DNA of 64,000 nt from Oenococcus oeni DSM 20252 = AWRIB129 (GCF_000372485.1 NZ_AQVA01000003.1:62162-126161); one strand, 5' to 3'; shown: positions 24,935 to 34,594, numbered from the stretch's first letter. Notes: a model not told the origin generated them from the letters alone. Made by a program: numbers and translations.

Positions 24935-26695
24935 ATGACAAAAATGATAGCTGGACGGGCTTTAGTCAAGGCTTTAGAGGATTGGGGCGTTGACCATGTA
25001 TATGGAATCCCCGGCGGTTCGATCAATCATACGGTTGAAGGTCTTTATTTAGAGCAGGACAAAGTTAAATATATTCAAGTTCGTCATGAAGAAGTTGGTG
25101 CTTTAGCCGCTTCGGCGGATGCAAAATTTACTGGTAAAATCGGTGTCGCTTTTGGATCGGCTGGTCCCGGTGCGACCCATTTATTTAACGGTTTATACGA
25201 TGCTAAAATGGATCATGTTCCATTGCTGGCAATAATCGGCCAGGTACCTCAGGAAACGATGAATACCAATTACTTCCAAGAAATGGACGAAGTACCGCTT
25301 TTTAGCGATGTATCTGTCTATAATCGCACTGTTACAACCGCTGAACAAATTCCTTATGTCATCAATCAAGCAATTCGTGAAGCTTATCGGCAGAAGGGGG
25401 TTGCCACGGTTGTTTTACCGGAAAATTTGGCCGCGAAAGAAATTGATTATAAAGAGACAAAAACACCAAAGGTCGTTGCAAATAATTTTTCCCAGAAGGT
25501 CGATTCAAAGGCCGTTTCCGATACTTTGGCAATGCTGAAAGCCGCTAAACATCCTTTGATATATGCCGGCCGTGGATTATTGGGAGCTCGAGATGTTTTA
25601 ACCAAGTTTTCCGAGCAGTTTAATATTCCTGTTATGAATACGGTCCCGGCAACTGGAGTGATTAGTACGGACGATCCTAATTTTATTGGAACTTTTGGTC
25701 GTCTTGGCAGTAAGTCTGGGTTTGAGGCACTTCAACATACTGATTTAATTCTGTTTCTTGCTTCTGAATTTCCATTTGCAGGTTTTTGGCCAAAGAATAT
25801 TAAAGTTATCGAAGTTAATAACAATCCGTTCGATATTGGAAAAACTGTCGATGTTGATTATGCGGTTATTTCCGATGCTAAAAGTTATCTTCAGGCTTTA
25901 ATCAACACTGGGCAAACACTGCCAGCTGGTAATTGGCTAAAAGCAAACCAAGAGAACAAACGTAATTGGGATAATTGGCTTGCTGAATTAGCTAAAGATG
26001 AAAGCGACGGATTAAATCCAGAATCGGTTACTGCGAAAATCGCTTCCATGGTTGGCCCAAACGATACTTATGCGGTTGACACCGGCAACGTCTCTGAATG
26101 GGGAGCACGTGGATTACCAATGAATCATAATCAGCGTTTTGCCATTTCGGGCTTATTCGCCACAATGGGTTTTGGTTTGCCAGGCGGCCTTGCCGGTGCT
26201 TTAAGTGTTCCAGATGGCCAAGCTTGGTCGCTTTCCGGTGATGGCGGATTTTCGATGGTTGTTCAAGACCTTATTACAGAAGTTCGTTATGGCCTCCCTG
26301 TTATTAACATTGTTTTTTCAAATGATCGCTTTGGTTTTATATATCATGAACAAGTTCAGACAAAACAACATTTTTATGGCGTTGATTTAACTGGAGCTGA
26401 TTGGGCTAAAGTTAGTGAAGGGCTTGGCGCGATTAGTTTTACGGTTAAAACGATTGCTGATATCGATCAGGTTTTCACCAAAATTAAGAAATTGCAGGAA
26501 AGTGGTAATAAAAAACCGATTGTTGTTAACGCGGTGATCAAAAAAGACGATCCATTCCCAACGGATTATATGCCACTTGATCCAAAACTGTATGGACAGG
26601 ATGCTGTTGATCAATATGCAGAGAAATATCATTTCGATTTAGAGAAACAACCATCATTGGGCGCATTACTTCGAGCTCAAGGTGATAATTTGTAA
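24935..26695 (+). CDS. pox: Pyruvate oxidase (TPP- and FAD-dependent)
   Basis: This protein of about 586 residues fits pyruvate oxidase, which turns pyruvate, phosphate and oxygen into acetyl phosphate, CO2 and hydrogen peroxide. The TPP-activating Glu lies in RHEEVGALAAS (about 50). The oxidase-type loop HLFNGLYDAKMDHVPLLAIIGQ (about 83-104, read as a block) and FQEMDEVPLF (about 115) separate it from acetolactate synthase. The central FAD domain spans about 185-340. The TPP motif is GDGGFSM to NDRFGF (about 435-465). The ATG at 24935 follows GAGGAGG; an earlier in-frame TTG is not used. The cre-overlapped promoter suggests repression on preferred sugars. Confidence 0.88.
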   Translation: MTKMIAGRALVKALEDWGVDHVYGIPGGSINHTVEGLYLEQDKVKYIQVRHEEVGALAASADAKFTGKIGVAFGSAGPGATHLFNGLYDAKMDHVPLLAIIGQVPQETMNTNYFQEMDEVPLFSDVSVYNRTVTTAEQIPYVINQAIREAYRQKGVATVVLPENLAAKEIDYKETKTPKVVANNFSQKVDSKAVSDTLAMLKAAKHPLIYAGRGLLGARDVLTKFSEQFNIPVMNTVPATGVISTDDPNFIGTFGRLGSKSGFEALQHTDLILFLASEFPFAGFWPKNIKVIEVNNNPFDIGKTVDVDYAVISDAKSYLQALINTGQTLPAGNWLKANQENKRNWDNWLAELAKDESDGLNPESVTAKIASMVGPNDTYAVDTGNVSEWGARGLPMNHNQRFAISGLFATMGFGLPGGLAGALSVPDGQAWSLSGDGGFSMVVQDLITEVRYGLPVINIVFSNDRFGFIYHEQVQTKQHFYGVDLTGADWAKVSEGLGAISFTVKTIADIDQVFTKIKKLQESGNKKPIVVNAVIKKDDPFPTDYMPLDPKLYGQDAVDQYAEKYHFDLEKQPSLGALLRAQGDNL

Positions 26696-26715
26696 TCAAA
26701 AATAAAATTTTTGTG

Positions 26716-26748
26716 AAAAGAATCGTATTTAAATTATGGTTCTTTTTA
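26716..26748 (+). terminator. Intrinsic terminator of pox
   Basis: AAAAGAA pairs with TTCTTTT across a loop of about 17 nt, followed by a short T-rich tail. It is modest in strength but well placed 20 nt after the stop. Confidence 0.5.
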
Positions 26749-27088
26749 TTTAGTTACAGATTTTTGTAAATAGAGAACTTCACTTAAATTAATTTTCAAA
26801 AAATAATTAATTTGTCGATGCTTGAAGAAATCTATTATCAAAGTGTAAAATAGGGGAGACTCTTGAATTGCATTTTGTATTTCTTCGTCTATAATTGTTG
26901 GAACTTTGTCTTTCTTGATTTACTGTGATTTGTCCCGATCCAGTATTAGACGGTTCTAAGATATTTATCGATTGATCACCGGGAGTGACCGAATGAGTAT
27001 TATTCGATCGCTTTTTTATTGCCTTCTATAGTTATCAAAATTTATTTAGGGTCCAAAATAATTTATAAAAAGGAGCAAACATTTTTCA
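26749..27088. other. Intergenic region without visible gene, about 340 bp
   Basis: I see no gene. Short frames are hydrophobic and lack ribosome binding sites. AAGGAG near 27070 belongs to the downstream transporter. No clear promoter or operator was identified. Confidence 0.5.
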
Positions 27089-28501
27089 TTGAAAAGCACA
27101 GAAGAGATTAATATAAGAACAAAATTATCTATTTTAGCAATTGGATTATTATCATTTTTGGGGATTTTAATCGAGACATCGATGAATGTGACTTTCCCAA
27201 CTTTGATGCAGCAAATGAATGTCAGTTTAAATACAGTCCAGTGGCTGACAACCGGCTACTTGTTATTGGTCACGATCTTTATGGCAACAACAGCTTATCT
27301 GCTGGAACGAATTAATGTTAAAAAAGTATTTTTATTTGCTGTTGCGATTAATATCGCTGGAAGTTTCTTGTGCGCTATGGCGCCCGACTTTCTCATACTG
27401 CTGATTGGACGTCTTTTTCAATCGGCTTCAATTGGTTTAGCAACGCCGACACTTTTTTATATTATTTTCAGAACAATACCAATGCAAAAGTTGGGTCAAT
27501 ATAATGGTTTTGCTGCTATGCTGATCTCCTTAGCACCCGCTCTGGGACCAACTTATGGAGGAATTTTAAACAATTATTTTTCTTGGCGGATTATTTTTTG
27601 GATAATCATCCCAATACTGTTTATTGTTCTTTGGATTGGTTCACGCAATATTTCATTAGAAACAAAAAAAGAGGATTTATCCTTTGATTTTATTGGATTA
27701 TTTTTGTTGGCTTTGATTTTAATCGGTCTAGAGTTCACTTTGACACAATTCAGTAAATATGGTTTGAACTATCGTTTTCAATTTTCGTTATTCTCTACGC
27801 TTGTTATTTTATTTGTTTATCTTGTTTATGATCATTTTAGTTCGCGTCATTTGTTTGATTTTTCAATTTTAAAACCAATCGTAAACTTACGCCTTTTCAA
27901 TTATTTTTCTTTGCAGGCCATTAATATCGGTTTATCATTTTTGATCCCGATTTTTGCAGAGAATTTTTTGAAAACAAATTCTCTTTTAGCTGGTTTGATA
28001 TTGCTTCCCGGATCTCTGCTTGGTGCAGCAACTGCCCCAATCGCCGGGAGTTGGTACGATAAGGTCGGTGCTAAATTTCCGTTGATTTTAAGTAATTCTC
28101 TGATCGTTTTCGGAGCGTTTCTTTTATGGATTTTTACTGACCATCTAACAATTTGGTTGATTATGTTTTTCTACTTGATATTACGTCTTGGTTTCAACCT
28201 TGGTTTTGGTAATACTATGTCTGATGCCAGTAAATATGTTGATAACAAAAAAAGAGCCGATCAAAGTTCTCTCTTTAATATGGCCCAACAATATGCGGGT
28301 TCGATCGGGACAGCAGTAATGTCTGCAATGATTGCTTTTCAAAGCATTATCTTTTCCAATATATCGTCATCCAAAGCTACGCTAATTGGTGGACGTCTTG
28401 ACTTTGCGATTCTTTTCATACTGGCAATTTTGAGTTTGTCTTTGACAATTTTCTGTCAACATCTTATTAAAAAAAATAATCAAAGCATATCAAACCAATG
28501 A
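27089..28501 (+). CDS. MFS drug efflux transporter, DHA2 (14-helix) type
   Basis: This 470-residue membrane protein looks like the EmrB/QacA family of proton antiporters. TFPTLMQQMNVSLNTVQWLTTGYLL (about residues 36-60, read as a block) is the typical loop after helix 1, RLFQSASIGLATP (about 109) lies in helix 4, and motif C appears as LAPALGPTYGGIL (about 149-161). About 14 hydrophobic segments can be counted. The substrate is unknown. The start is TTG at 27089, 13 nt after AGGAG, rather far but with no better option. Its 3' end overlaps the convergent SDR gene by 12 bp. Confidence 0.87.
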   Translation: MKSTEEINIRTKLSILAIGLLSFLGILIETSMNVTFPTLMQQMNVSLNTVQWLTTGYLLLVTIFMATTAYLLERINVKKVFLFAVAINIAGSFLCAMAPDFLILLIGRLFQSASIGLATPTLFYIIFRTIPMQKLGQYNGFAAMLISLAPALGPTYGGILNNYFSWRIIFWIIIPILFIVLWIGSRNISLETKKEDLSFDFIGLFLLALILIGLEFTLTQFSKYGLNYRFQFSLFSTLVILFVYLVYDHFSSRHLFDFSILKPIVNLRLFNYFSLQAINIGLSFLIPIFAENFLKTNSLLAGLILLPGSLLGAATAPIAGSWYDKVGAKFPLILSNSLIVFGAFLLWIFTDHLTIWLIMFFYLILRLGFNLGFGNTMSDASKYVDNKKRADQSSLFNMAQQYAGSIGTAVMSAMIAFQSIIFSNISSSKATLIGGRLDFAILFILAILSLSLTIFCQHLIKKNNQSISNQ

Positions 28502-29218
28502 ATAGCCGCCATCTATATTGATTGTCTGTCCGGTTATTAAATTATTGCTCATTAAAAAGAGATAGGCAGAAGCGACTTCTGCAAGGTTTGCAACTCGTTG
28601 CAAAGGAATTGCCTTTGACATTTGATTGCTTGTCTCTTCAAGTTGTTTCTTTGAAAGTTCTTTCCATAAACCAGTCGGAGTCCAAGTCGGAGCGATGGCG
28701 TTCGCACGAAAATCCGGCGCTAATTCAAGTGCAAGACCCTGAATCATTGTTTTGATTGCTTGATTGCCGATAATAGCTCCGGATGAATCATTTGGATGGC
28801 CACCCGATCCTGCGGTTAAGATAAGAGAACCTTTTTTATTAAGATATTTTGTTGAAATTTTGGCAAGTTCCATATCTGCGAAAAATTTGTCTTCAATCGT
28901 TTTTCTAATCATTGCAATTGAAGAATTCAAAAATCCTCCGGCCATTGCGCCTCCAAGCATTGAAATTATATGATCGAAGTTACCGGATTTTTTGAAGTAA
29001 TCGGTTAGTTGATTATTATCACTTGCATCGATATTTTCGCTGGAAATAGTTATTTTTTCTTTTTCGAAATCTTTTTTTGCCTTTTCCAAATTTTTCAAAC
29101 TATGTCCAACAATTGATACTTGAGCACCAGACTGAGATGCTTCTTTTGCAATTTCTTTTCCAAAACCAGAACTACCGCCAATGATTAAAATTTTTTTCTT
29201 TTTTAAATTATTTATCAT
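28490..29218 (-). CDS. SDR family oxidoreductase lacking the catalytic Tyr
   Basis: This 242-residue Rossmann-fold protein has the SDR cofactor motif IIGGSSGFGKEIA (about residues 11-23) and the C-terminal NIDGGYSL-type end. The catalytic Ser region is LILTAGSGG (about 131-139). Where the YxxxK pair is expected the sequence reads GNQAIKTM, so Asn takes the place of Tyr while Lys is kept. Substrate and activity are therefore uncertain. It may be a regulator, a divergent reductase or inactive. AGGAGAAAA-like sequence precedes the ATG. Confidence 0.8.
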   Translation of the reverse strand: MINNLKKKKILIIGGSSGFGKEIAKEASQSGAQVSIVGHSLKNLEKAKKDFEKEKITISSENIDASDNNQLTDYFKKSGNFDHIISMLGGAMAGGFLNSSIAMIRKTIEDKFFADMELAKISTKYLNKKGSLILTAGSGGHPNDSSGAIIGNQAIKTMIQGLALELAPDFRANAIAPTWTPTGLWKELSKKQLEETSNQMSKAIPLQRVANLAEVASAYLFLMSNNLITGQTINIDGGYSLV

Positions 29219-29318
29219 TTTTTCTCCAATTTTTATTTTGTTAACGATCAGTCTAGCATGACCTGAATTCTCGATTTTTAAAAAATTGACTTTTTAAATT
29301 ACGATTTTTTACTACAAA

Positions 29319-29348
29319 ATAAAAAAACACTTTAACAAAAAAGTGTTT
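29319..29348 (-). terminator. Intrinsic terminator of argG
   Basis: On the minus strand AAACACTTT and AAAGTGTTT form a perfect 9-bp stem with a 6-nt loop, followed by TTTTATTTT. Confidence 0.85.
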
Positions 29349-29365
29349 AATAGGTGTTCCTACTG

Positions 29366-30586
29366 TTAGATTTCTTCTTTTTCCTTTGAATGGATATGGT
29401 TTACCTGCTCATATACGGTTGCTGGCAGAGTATAAAGTTTCATAAATCCAACTGCTGCTTGTTCATCGAAAGAATTTGCCGAAGTATAAGTTGCCAGTTT
29501 TTCAGAGTAGAGTGAATTATTTTCTGATTTTCTGGCAACGGCTGTCGCTGTGCCTTTATAAAGTTTCATTTTAACGGTACCGTTGACAACTTTTTGCGTT
29601 TCGTCGATAAATTTATTCAGAGCATCGAAAAGGGGAGAAATCCACATTGCGTTGTAAATTAAGTTGGTGATTTTTTGCTCGATAATCGGTTTAAAGTGGG
29701 CAACATCGTGTTCTAAAGTGATATCCTCTAGATCTTTATGGGCGGTCATGATGACGGCTGCTGCCGGTGTTTCATAAATTTCGCGTGATTTAATACCGAT
29801 TAGACGATTTTCTACGTGATCGATTCGGCCAATACCGTGAATTCCGGCCAATTTATTCAAATATACAATTAGATCGGCCATTTTCATTTCTTGATCATTT
29901 ACTGAAATTGGTAAACCATTTTTAAATTCAATATCAACAAAATCGGCTTCATCAGGTGTATCTTCAACCGGCGATGTCAAGGCATAGGCATCCGCCGGAG
30001 CCTGATTCCAGGGATTTTCCAGAATTCCGGCCTCGTTGGAACGTCCCCATAAATTTTCGTCAATTGAATAGGGAGAATCAAAATTAATCGGTACCGGAAC
30101 ATTATGTTGATGAGCATATTCGATTTCTTCTTCACGAGACCATTGGAAATCACGGATTGGAGCTTCAATTTTCATTTCCGGATCAAGGGCGTGAATTGCT
30201 GCTTCGAAGCGAACCTGGTCATTTCCTTTACCAGTTGATCCATGGGCTATGGCGACGGCATTATTATCATGAGTTGTTTGAACCAGTTTTTCGATAATCA
30301 GCGGTCGAGAGAGAGCTGAAACGAGTGGGTATTCTCCTTCATAGAGAGCGTTTGATTTAATTACTTTGCTGACATAGTTCTCAGCGAATTCGTCTTTACC
30401 ATCAATTATGAATGATTGAATTGCACCGATCTTTAAAGCCTTTTTTTGAATATTCTCGATTTGCTTTCCATGCTGGCCAACATCCAATGAGACCGCAATT
30501 ACTTCATATCCTTTATCTTTTAACCAAGGGATCGCTACGGACGTGTCCAGACCACCTGAATAAGCTAAAACAATTTTATCTGCCAT
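29366..30586 (-). CDS. argG: Argininosuccinate synthase
   Basis: ArgG joins citrulline and aspartate with ATP to form argininosuccinate. This protein has 406 residues, the usual length. The ATP pyrophosphatase P-loop AYSGGLDTS is at residues 8-16, [15 protein letters not shown] near 114-128 binds citrulline and aspartate, and [21 protein letters not shown] lies near 254. AAGGAG precedes the ATG. It follows argH on the same strand after about 95 bp. The frame is intact, but its partner argH is frameshifted, so arginine synthesis by this pair is doubtful. Confidence 0.95.
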   Translation of the reverse strand: MADKIVLAYSGGLDTSVAIPWLKDKGYEVIAVSLDVGQHGKQIENIQKKALKIGAIQSFIIDGKDEFAENYVSKVIKSNALYEGEYPLVSALSRPLIIEKLVQTTHDNNAVAIAHGSTGKGNDQVRFEAAIHALDPEMKIEAPIRDFQWSREEEIEYAHQHNVPVPINFDSPYSIDENLWGRSNEAGILENPWNQAPADAYALTSPVEDTPDEADFVDIEFKNGLPISVNDQEMKMADLIVYLNKLAGIHGIGRIDHVENRLIGIKSREIYETPAAAVIMTAHKDLEDITLEHDVAHFKPIIEQKITNLIYNAMWISPLFDALNKFIDETQKVVNGTVKMKLYKGTATAVARKSENNSLYSEKLATYTSANSFDEQAAVGFMKLYTLPATVYEQVNHIHSKEKEEI

Positions 30587-30680
30587 TTTTTCTCCTTCTT
30601 AAACAATTTTTTATTTTTGCTTGAAAACTAGTTGAAAAATCGTCGTCGGCGGGTTAGATAATTAATAAATTTTCCTTTCT

Positions 30681-32001
30681 TCATAGCATTTCCTTTTTGA
30701 TCCCTTTGTGAATAGACTCTTGAATGTTCAAATAATGATAAACATCCTCGTCGATAATTTGATCAAATTGTTTTAATTCCTCGATTGTCAAATCTTCAAG
30801 TGCTTTTTGGTGTTTTTTCTGCAAATAGGACAGCTCGTCCGACGACCGTGTGGGCGTCTCTGAAAGGTCGTCCTTTTTTAACTAGGTAATCTGCTAAATC
30901 AGTTGCGTTTAAAAAACCATTTTTAACTGCTTTTTGTAGCTTGACGCGATTAATTTTTAATGTTGAAACAATCTTTTTTGCAATCAGCAACATTTTTTCT
31001 ATATGATCAAAAGCCGGCAAAAAGGTTTCTTTATCAAGTTGCATATCCTTGTCATAGGCTAATGGCAGGCCCTTCATAATAACTAATATTTGATTCAATT
31101 CACCGATCAACAAAGCCGAATTTCCACGAATAAGTTCGGCTGAGTCGGCATTCTTTTTTTGTGGCATCATTGAAGAACCAGTTGAAAGGGAATCATCAAA
31201 AGTGACGTATTGAAATTCTTGGCTGGCATAAATTATCAATTCTTCGGACAACCTCGATAGATGTACTCCAATGATTGAAAAATCAGACAGGGTTTCGATT
31301 ACGTAATCTCGGTCGGAAACTCCGTCGATAAAATTTTTGACCGGTTTTTTAAAATTCAACAGTTCCGTTGTTAATTGACGATCGATATTATGGGTTGTAC
31401 CTGCTAAAGCCCCAGAACCCAATGGATTTTCGTCCATTATATTGATGGCGTTTAATAAACGTTTCTTGTCACGCAAAAGCATTTGCGCATAAGCATCCAA
31501 ATAATATTTAAAAGTAATCGTTTGGGCTTTTTGAAGATGAGTATAACCGGGCATAAGATAAGGATTTTCTTGCCCTTTTGCGATAAAAGTATCGACTAAA
31601 TCATCTATTTCTTCTAAAATTCCTTGGAGACGATTTTTAAAATACATTTTTGTATCAACGGCAATTTGATCATTACGTGATCGGGCCGTGTGAAGTTTTT
31701 TTCCGTCTTCGCCAATTTTTTTAGTCAGAGTCGTTTCGATAAAACTATGTATATCTTCGTATCCAGAATCCGGAATTATGAGGCTTCCTTGTTCAACATC
31801 CGTAAGGATTTCTTTTAGTCCATCGACAATTGCTGCCGACTCTTTTTGACTGATAATATTTTGTTTACCAAGCATTTTTGCATGGGCAATCGATCCCTGA
31901 ATATCTTCTTTGTAAAGCAATTTGCTGGTTGGCAAAGAGTTATCAAAGCTTGTCATGTCGGCATCTTCGCCTTTAGTAAAACGTCCACCCCAAAGTTTCA
32001 T
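30681..32001 (-). pseudogene. argH: Argininosuccinate lyase with a C-terminal frameshift
   Basis: The first 401 codons are a typical ArgH: LWGGRFTKGEDADM at the N-terminus, TARSRNDQ near 104, and the fumarase-family signature GSSMMPQKKN near 277. The frame then ends at 30796, soon after DAHTVVGRAVLFAEK. In the neighbouring frame the expected C-terminus continues (KHQKALEDLTIEELKQF) up to a stop at 30681. Removing one A from the A6 run (30813-30818 as T on the plus strand) restores a protein of about 439 residues. As it stands about 40 C-terminal residues are replaced. The lyase acts as a tetramer and the C-terminus contributes to it, so activity is uncertain. Confidence 0.85.
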
Positions 32002-32023
32002 TATGTATTTCTCCTAAAAATGA

Positions 32024-32069
32024 GTATAAAAAAACAGTTATTTTACAGAACAAATGTAAAAAACTGTTT
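32024..32069 (-). terminator. Terminator hairpin in the argH leader
   Basis: On the minus strand AAACAGTTTTTTACA pairs with TGTAAAATAACTGTTT around a 7-nt loop and is followed by a T run. It lies about 30 nt before the argH start. It could be an attenuator in the argH leader, or the terminator of the upstream DUF1836 gene. Confidence 0.7.
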
Positions 32070-32136
32070 ATCGTCGAGCAATACTGGAAACAAATGAAGT
32101 TGTCTGAATTTCATTTTTCATTATAACTTGATATTC

Positions 32137-32164
32137 ACTATACAAGCTTTTTTCTGAATTGCAA
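32137..32164 (-). promoter_or_regulatory. Probable argH promoter
   Basis: On the minus strand TTGCAA (-35) and TATAGT (-10) are 16 bp apart. The start would be near 32130, giving a leader of about 130 nt that includes the terminator hairpin. Confidence 0.4.
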
Positions 32165-32206
32165 TGCTTATTGAAAAAAGTTCTTAATTTTTTGGAGAGC
32201 TACTCC

Positions 32207-32683
32207 TTATTTTTTCACGATCTTTTCCATCGTTGATAGGGCTTTTAGCCGGAAAACAACTGCCATGATCGCTTCATACTGAATAATTGCCGCTTTTGAA
32301 TCGATTTCCGGCAGTTTGTTTAGTGCTTCTGACAAATCATTTTGCGAGGATACTTGATTGAACATTTCGATAAAACGATTGTAAACATCTTCGGAAGGAC
32401 CGTGATTAAGTTCGATTTGGAATCCTTTTTTAATTGCATCTAATGAAAAAACACTTTTTAATAACGAAACAATTATCGCTCCAGCCAAGTGTATTCGACT
32501 ATAACGTTTATTTTTCGGGCGCACGATTACTTGAGCTTTTGTGTAATTGTGCATCATTGTTTTCGTTAAAAGTTCCCCGGTGACCGGAGAAACATAGTCA
32601 TTTGTGATATCCAGCAATTGATCAAGATATATATCAAAAGTTGGTAGTTCATTCCAAAGAGGCAACTTTTTTTCCAAATTCAT
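32207..32683 (-). CDS. DUF1836 domain-containing protein
   Basis: This 158-residue protein resembles the DUF1836 family (YkrK-like) of Firmicutes. It has an N-terminal acidic stretch (LPTFDIYLDQLLDITNDY, about residues 13-30), an HTH-like middle (LTKTMMHNYTKAQVIVRPKNKRYSR, about 39-63, read as a block), and a helical C-terminus. The middle resembles a MerR-type helix-turn-helix, so a DNA-binding role is inferred. The gene sits between degV and argH on the same strand, 24 bp after the degV stop region. No specific target is suggested. Confidence 0.75.
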   Translation of the reverse strand: MNLEKKLPLWNELPTFDIYLDQLLDITNDYVSPVTGELLTKTMMHNYTKAQVIVRPKNKRYSRIHLAGAIIVSLLKSVFSLDAIKKGFQIELNHGPSEDVYNRFIEMFNQVSSQNDLSEALNKLPEIDSKAAIIQYEAIMAVVFRLKALSTMEKIVKK

Positions 32684-32707
32684 TTCTTATAATCTACCTT
32701 TACCGTC

Positions 32708-33564
32708 CTATTTTTCGATGTGAACTGCGATACCGATTAATCCTGGCCCGGTGTGGACTCCTAGAGCAGGTGAAATATTTCCTGTATAGATTTGCTGATT
32801 TGGATAAATTTTTTCCAATTTCTGGCAGACATATTTCAAAAGAGTCATATTATCACCTTCGGCAACAGCAATTCTAACTCTTTTTTCTAAATTAGCAGTT
32901 TTTTCAACTAATGCCAGCATTTTTTCGATTGCTTTTTTTCGCCGCGTGCTTTGGTTACTGTGTAATAAACACCCTCGTCGTTGCAGGAAATAATTGGCTT
33001 AATATCCAGAGCCGATCCGAGAATACTTGCGACTTTACCAATCCGGCCGCCGGCCGCCAAATATTTCAGCGTTGGAATATAAAAGAAGATTTTACCGCTG
33101 TCGACTGATTCTTCAACTAATTGCACAATTTTTGAAAAGGGAAGCTCTTTTTTTATTAAGTCGTCGGCATAAACTGCAAATAGTCCGCTGCTGATACCGA
33201 TATTTTTTGTATCAATCACTTTGATATTCAAGTTGCTCTGTTGACTGGCCAACAAACTTATTTGATTATAAGTTGTTGACAATCCACTTGAAATACAGAT
33301 CGCAATAACATCGCTATAACCTTCTTTTTCCAGTTCCTGGAATTTTTCAAGAATATCTCCGCTTTGCGGGCTTGAAGTAGTTGGAATACTTGCGCCGTGT
33401 TTAATTTTCCGATAAAACTGATCAGGACTAATGTCTACTCTATCTCTAAGAACTTTTCCATCCCAATGAATTTGCATCGAAACGGTTTTAACATAATCTT
33501 TGTCCTGTAAATATTGTGGTGCATCAGAACATGAATCAATTAAGATGGCAATTTTTTCGGTCAT
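32708..33564 (-). pseudogene. DegV family fatty-acid-binding protein gene, frameshifted
   Basis: The first frame (33564 to 32908) encodes a DegV N-terminal part: IAILIDSCSDAP at the start, TTSSPQSGDILEKF (about residues 62-75) and YIPTLKYLAAGGRIGK (about 162-177), which form the fatty-acid site. The second frame (32920 to 32708) encodes the C-terminus with GPGLIGIAVH. They would join as ARGEKKAIEKMLALVEK if one A were added to the A7 run at 32933-32939 (T on the plus strand). Joined, the protein has about 285 residues, normal for DegV. As it stands the C-terminal quarter is lost. DegV proteins bind fatty acids for lipid metabolism. Confidence 0.85.
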
Positions 33565-33610
33565 TTTAATCTCCTATGGCATACATTATTTTTTATGTAG
33601 TCTTAAACAC

Positions 33611-33628
33611 TATAAACTATAGTTTATA
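33611..33628. promoter_or_regulatory. Perfect 18-bp palindrome between divergent degV and folD
   Basis: TATAAACTATAGTTTATA is a perfect inverted repeat, about 46 bp before the degV start and 108 bp before folD. It looks like an operator for a dimeric regulator. I do not recognise the regulator. Confidence 0.5.
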
Positions 33629-33736
33629 AAACTATTTAGATCAAATTCGACAATCATAATTTAGAAGCTTTTAATCCTTTGACACAAAAGCTGACTTTTT
33701 ATCGATCGTTTTTTTACAATATGCGATAATTTATCC

Positions 33737-34594
33737 ATGGTTCAGATACTAGATGGAAGAAGCGTTTCGAAAAAAATTCTTCAAGAGGTTAAAGATAAAG
33801 TTGCGAAAGCCGGTTTTCCGGTTAAATTAGCGACTATTTATAATGAGGAAAACGAAGGAAGCAAAATGTACGTCGGTATGAAAATCCGCCGGGCAACTTT
33901 TGCCGGGCTTATCTCGGTGGAATACAAAGTTGATAATTCTTGGAAAACAGATGATATTCTCAGGCTGCTTTCAAAATTAAACATGGATTCGAGTATTTGT
34001 GGAATTTTGGTTCAGTCGCCACTAGGAGATGGAATCGATGAATCAAAGATTTTCAATGCAATCGATCCATTAAAAGATGCTGATGGTCTTTCTGCCTTTA
34101 ATCAAGGATTATTATTTGAAAATGCTAAAGAGAATTATATTGTTCCAGCTACACCGGCTGGAGTAATATCTCTTCTGGAGGCATATCATTATCAATTTGC
34201 CGCTAAAAACGCGTTGGTGGTTGGCCGTTCAGTTCTTTTTGGCCGCCCAATGAGTGTTTTATTAACGAATCGCGACATGACCGTCACGCTAGCCCATTCA
34301 AAGACACCGGTCGATCAATTGCGGCAGTTTGCGAAAAGGGCTGATTTGATTGTCGTTGCGATCGGCAAGGCTAATTGGTTTCAATTTACTGATTTAAAAA
34401 AAGATGTCGTTGTTATCGATGTAGGTGCAAACAAGCTTAATGGGCATGCAACTGGCGATGTTGATTTTGAAAAAGTTTATCCACATGTTTCACAAATTTC
34501 TCCGGTCCCGGGAGGAGTTGGACCAATGACGATTGCGACGTTGATTAAACATACATTCGATTTAGCAGTATTTCAACAAGGAGAGCAAAAATAA
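33737..34594 (+). CDS. folD: Methylenetetrahydrofolate dehydrogenase / cyclohydrolase
   Basis: FolD interconverts methylene-, methenyl- and formyl-tetrahydrofolate using NADP. This protein has 285 residues. The substrate-site element MYVGMKIRRATFAGL (about residues 45-59) contains the catalytic Lys in the YxxxK arrangement. PLKDADGLSAFNQG is near 113. The Rossmann-fold element VVGRSVLFGRPM is near 159, and SPVPGGVGPMTIA near 255. There is no Shine-Dalgarno, and GATAAT lies 6 nt before the ATG, so the mRNA may be leaderless. The ACT-domain gene overlaps its stop by 1 nt. Confidence 0.95.
   Translation: MVQILDGRSVSKKILQEVKDKVAKAGFPVKLATIYNEENEGSKMYVGMKIRRATFAGLISVEYKVDNSWKTDDILRLLSKLNMDSSICGILVQSPLGDGIDESKIFNAIDPLKDADGLSAFNQGLLFENAKENYIVPATPAGVISLLEAYHYQFAAKNALVVGRSVLFGRPMSVLLTNRDMTVTLAHSKTPVDQLRQFAKRADLIVVAIGKANWFQFTDLKKDVVVIDVGANKLNGHATGDVDFEKVYPHVSQISPVPGGVGPMTIATLIKHTFDLAVFQQGEQK

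Noticed and set aside
24935-26695. Acetolactate synthase (alsS) as identity of the TPP enzyme
   Set aside because: The NGLYDAKMDHVPLLAIIGQ loop and overall length fit pyruvate oxidase, and no alsD lies next to it.
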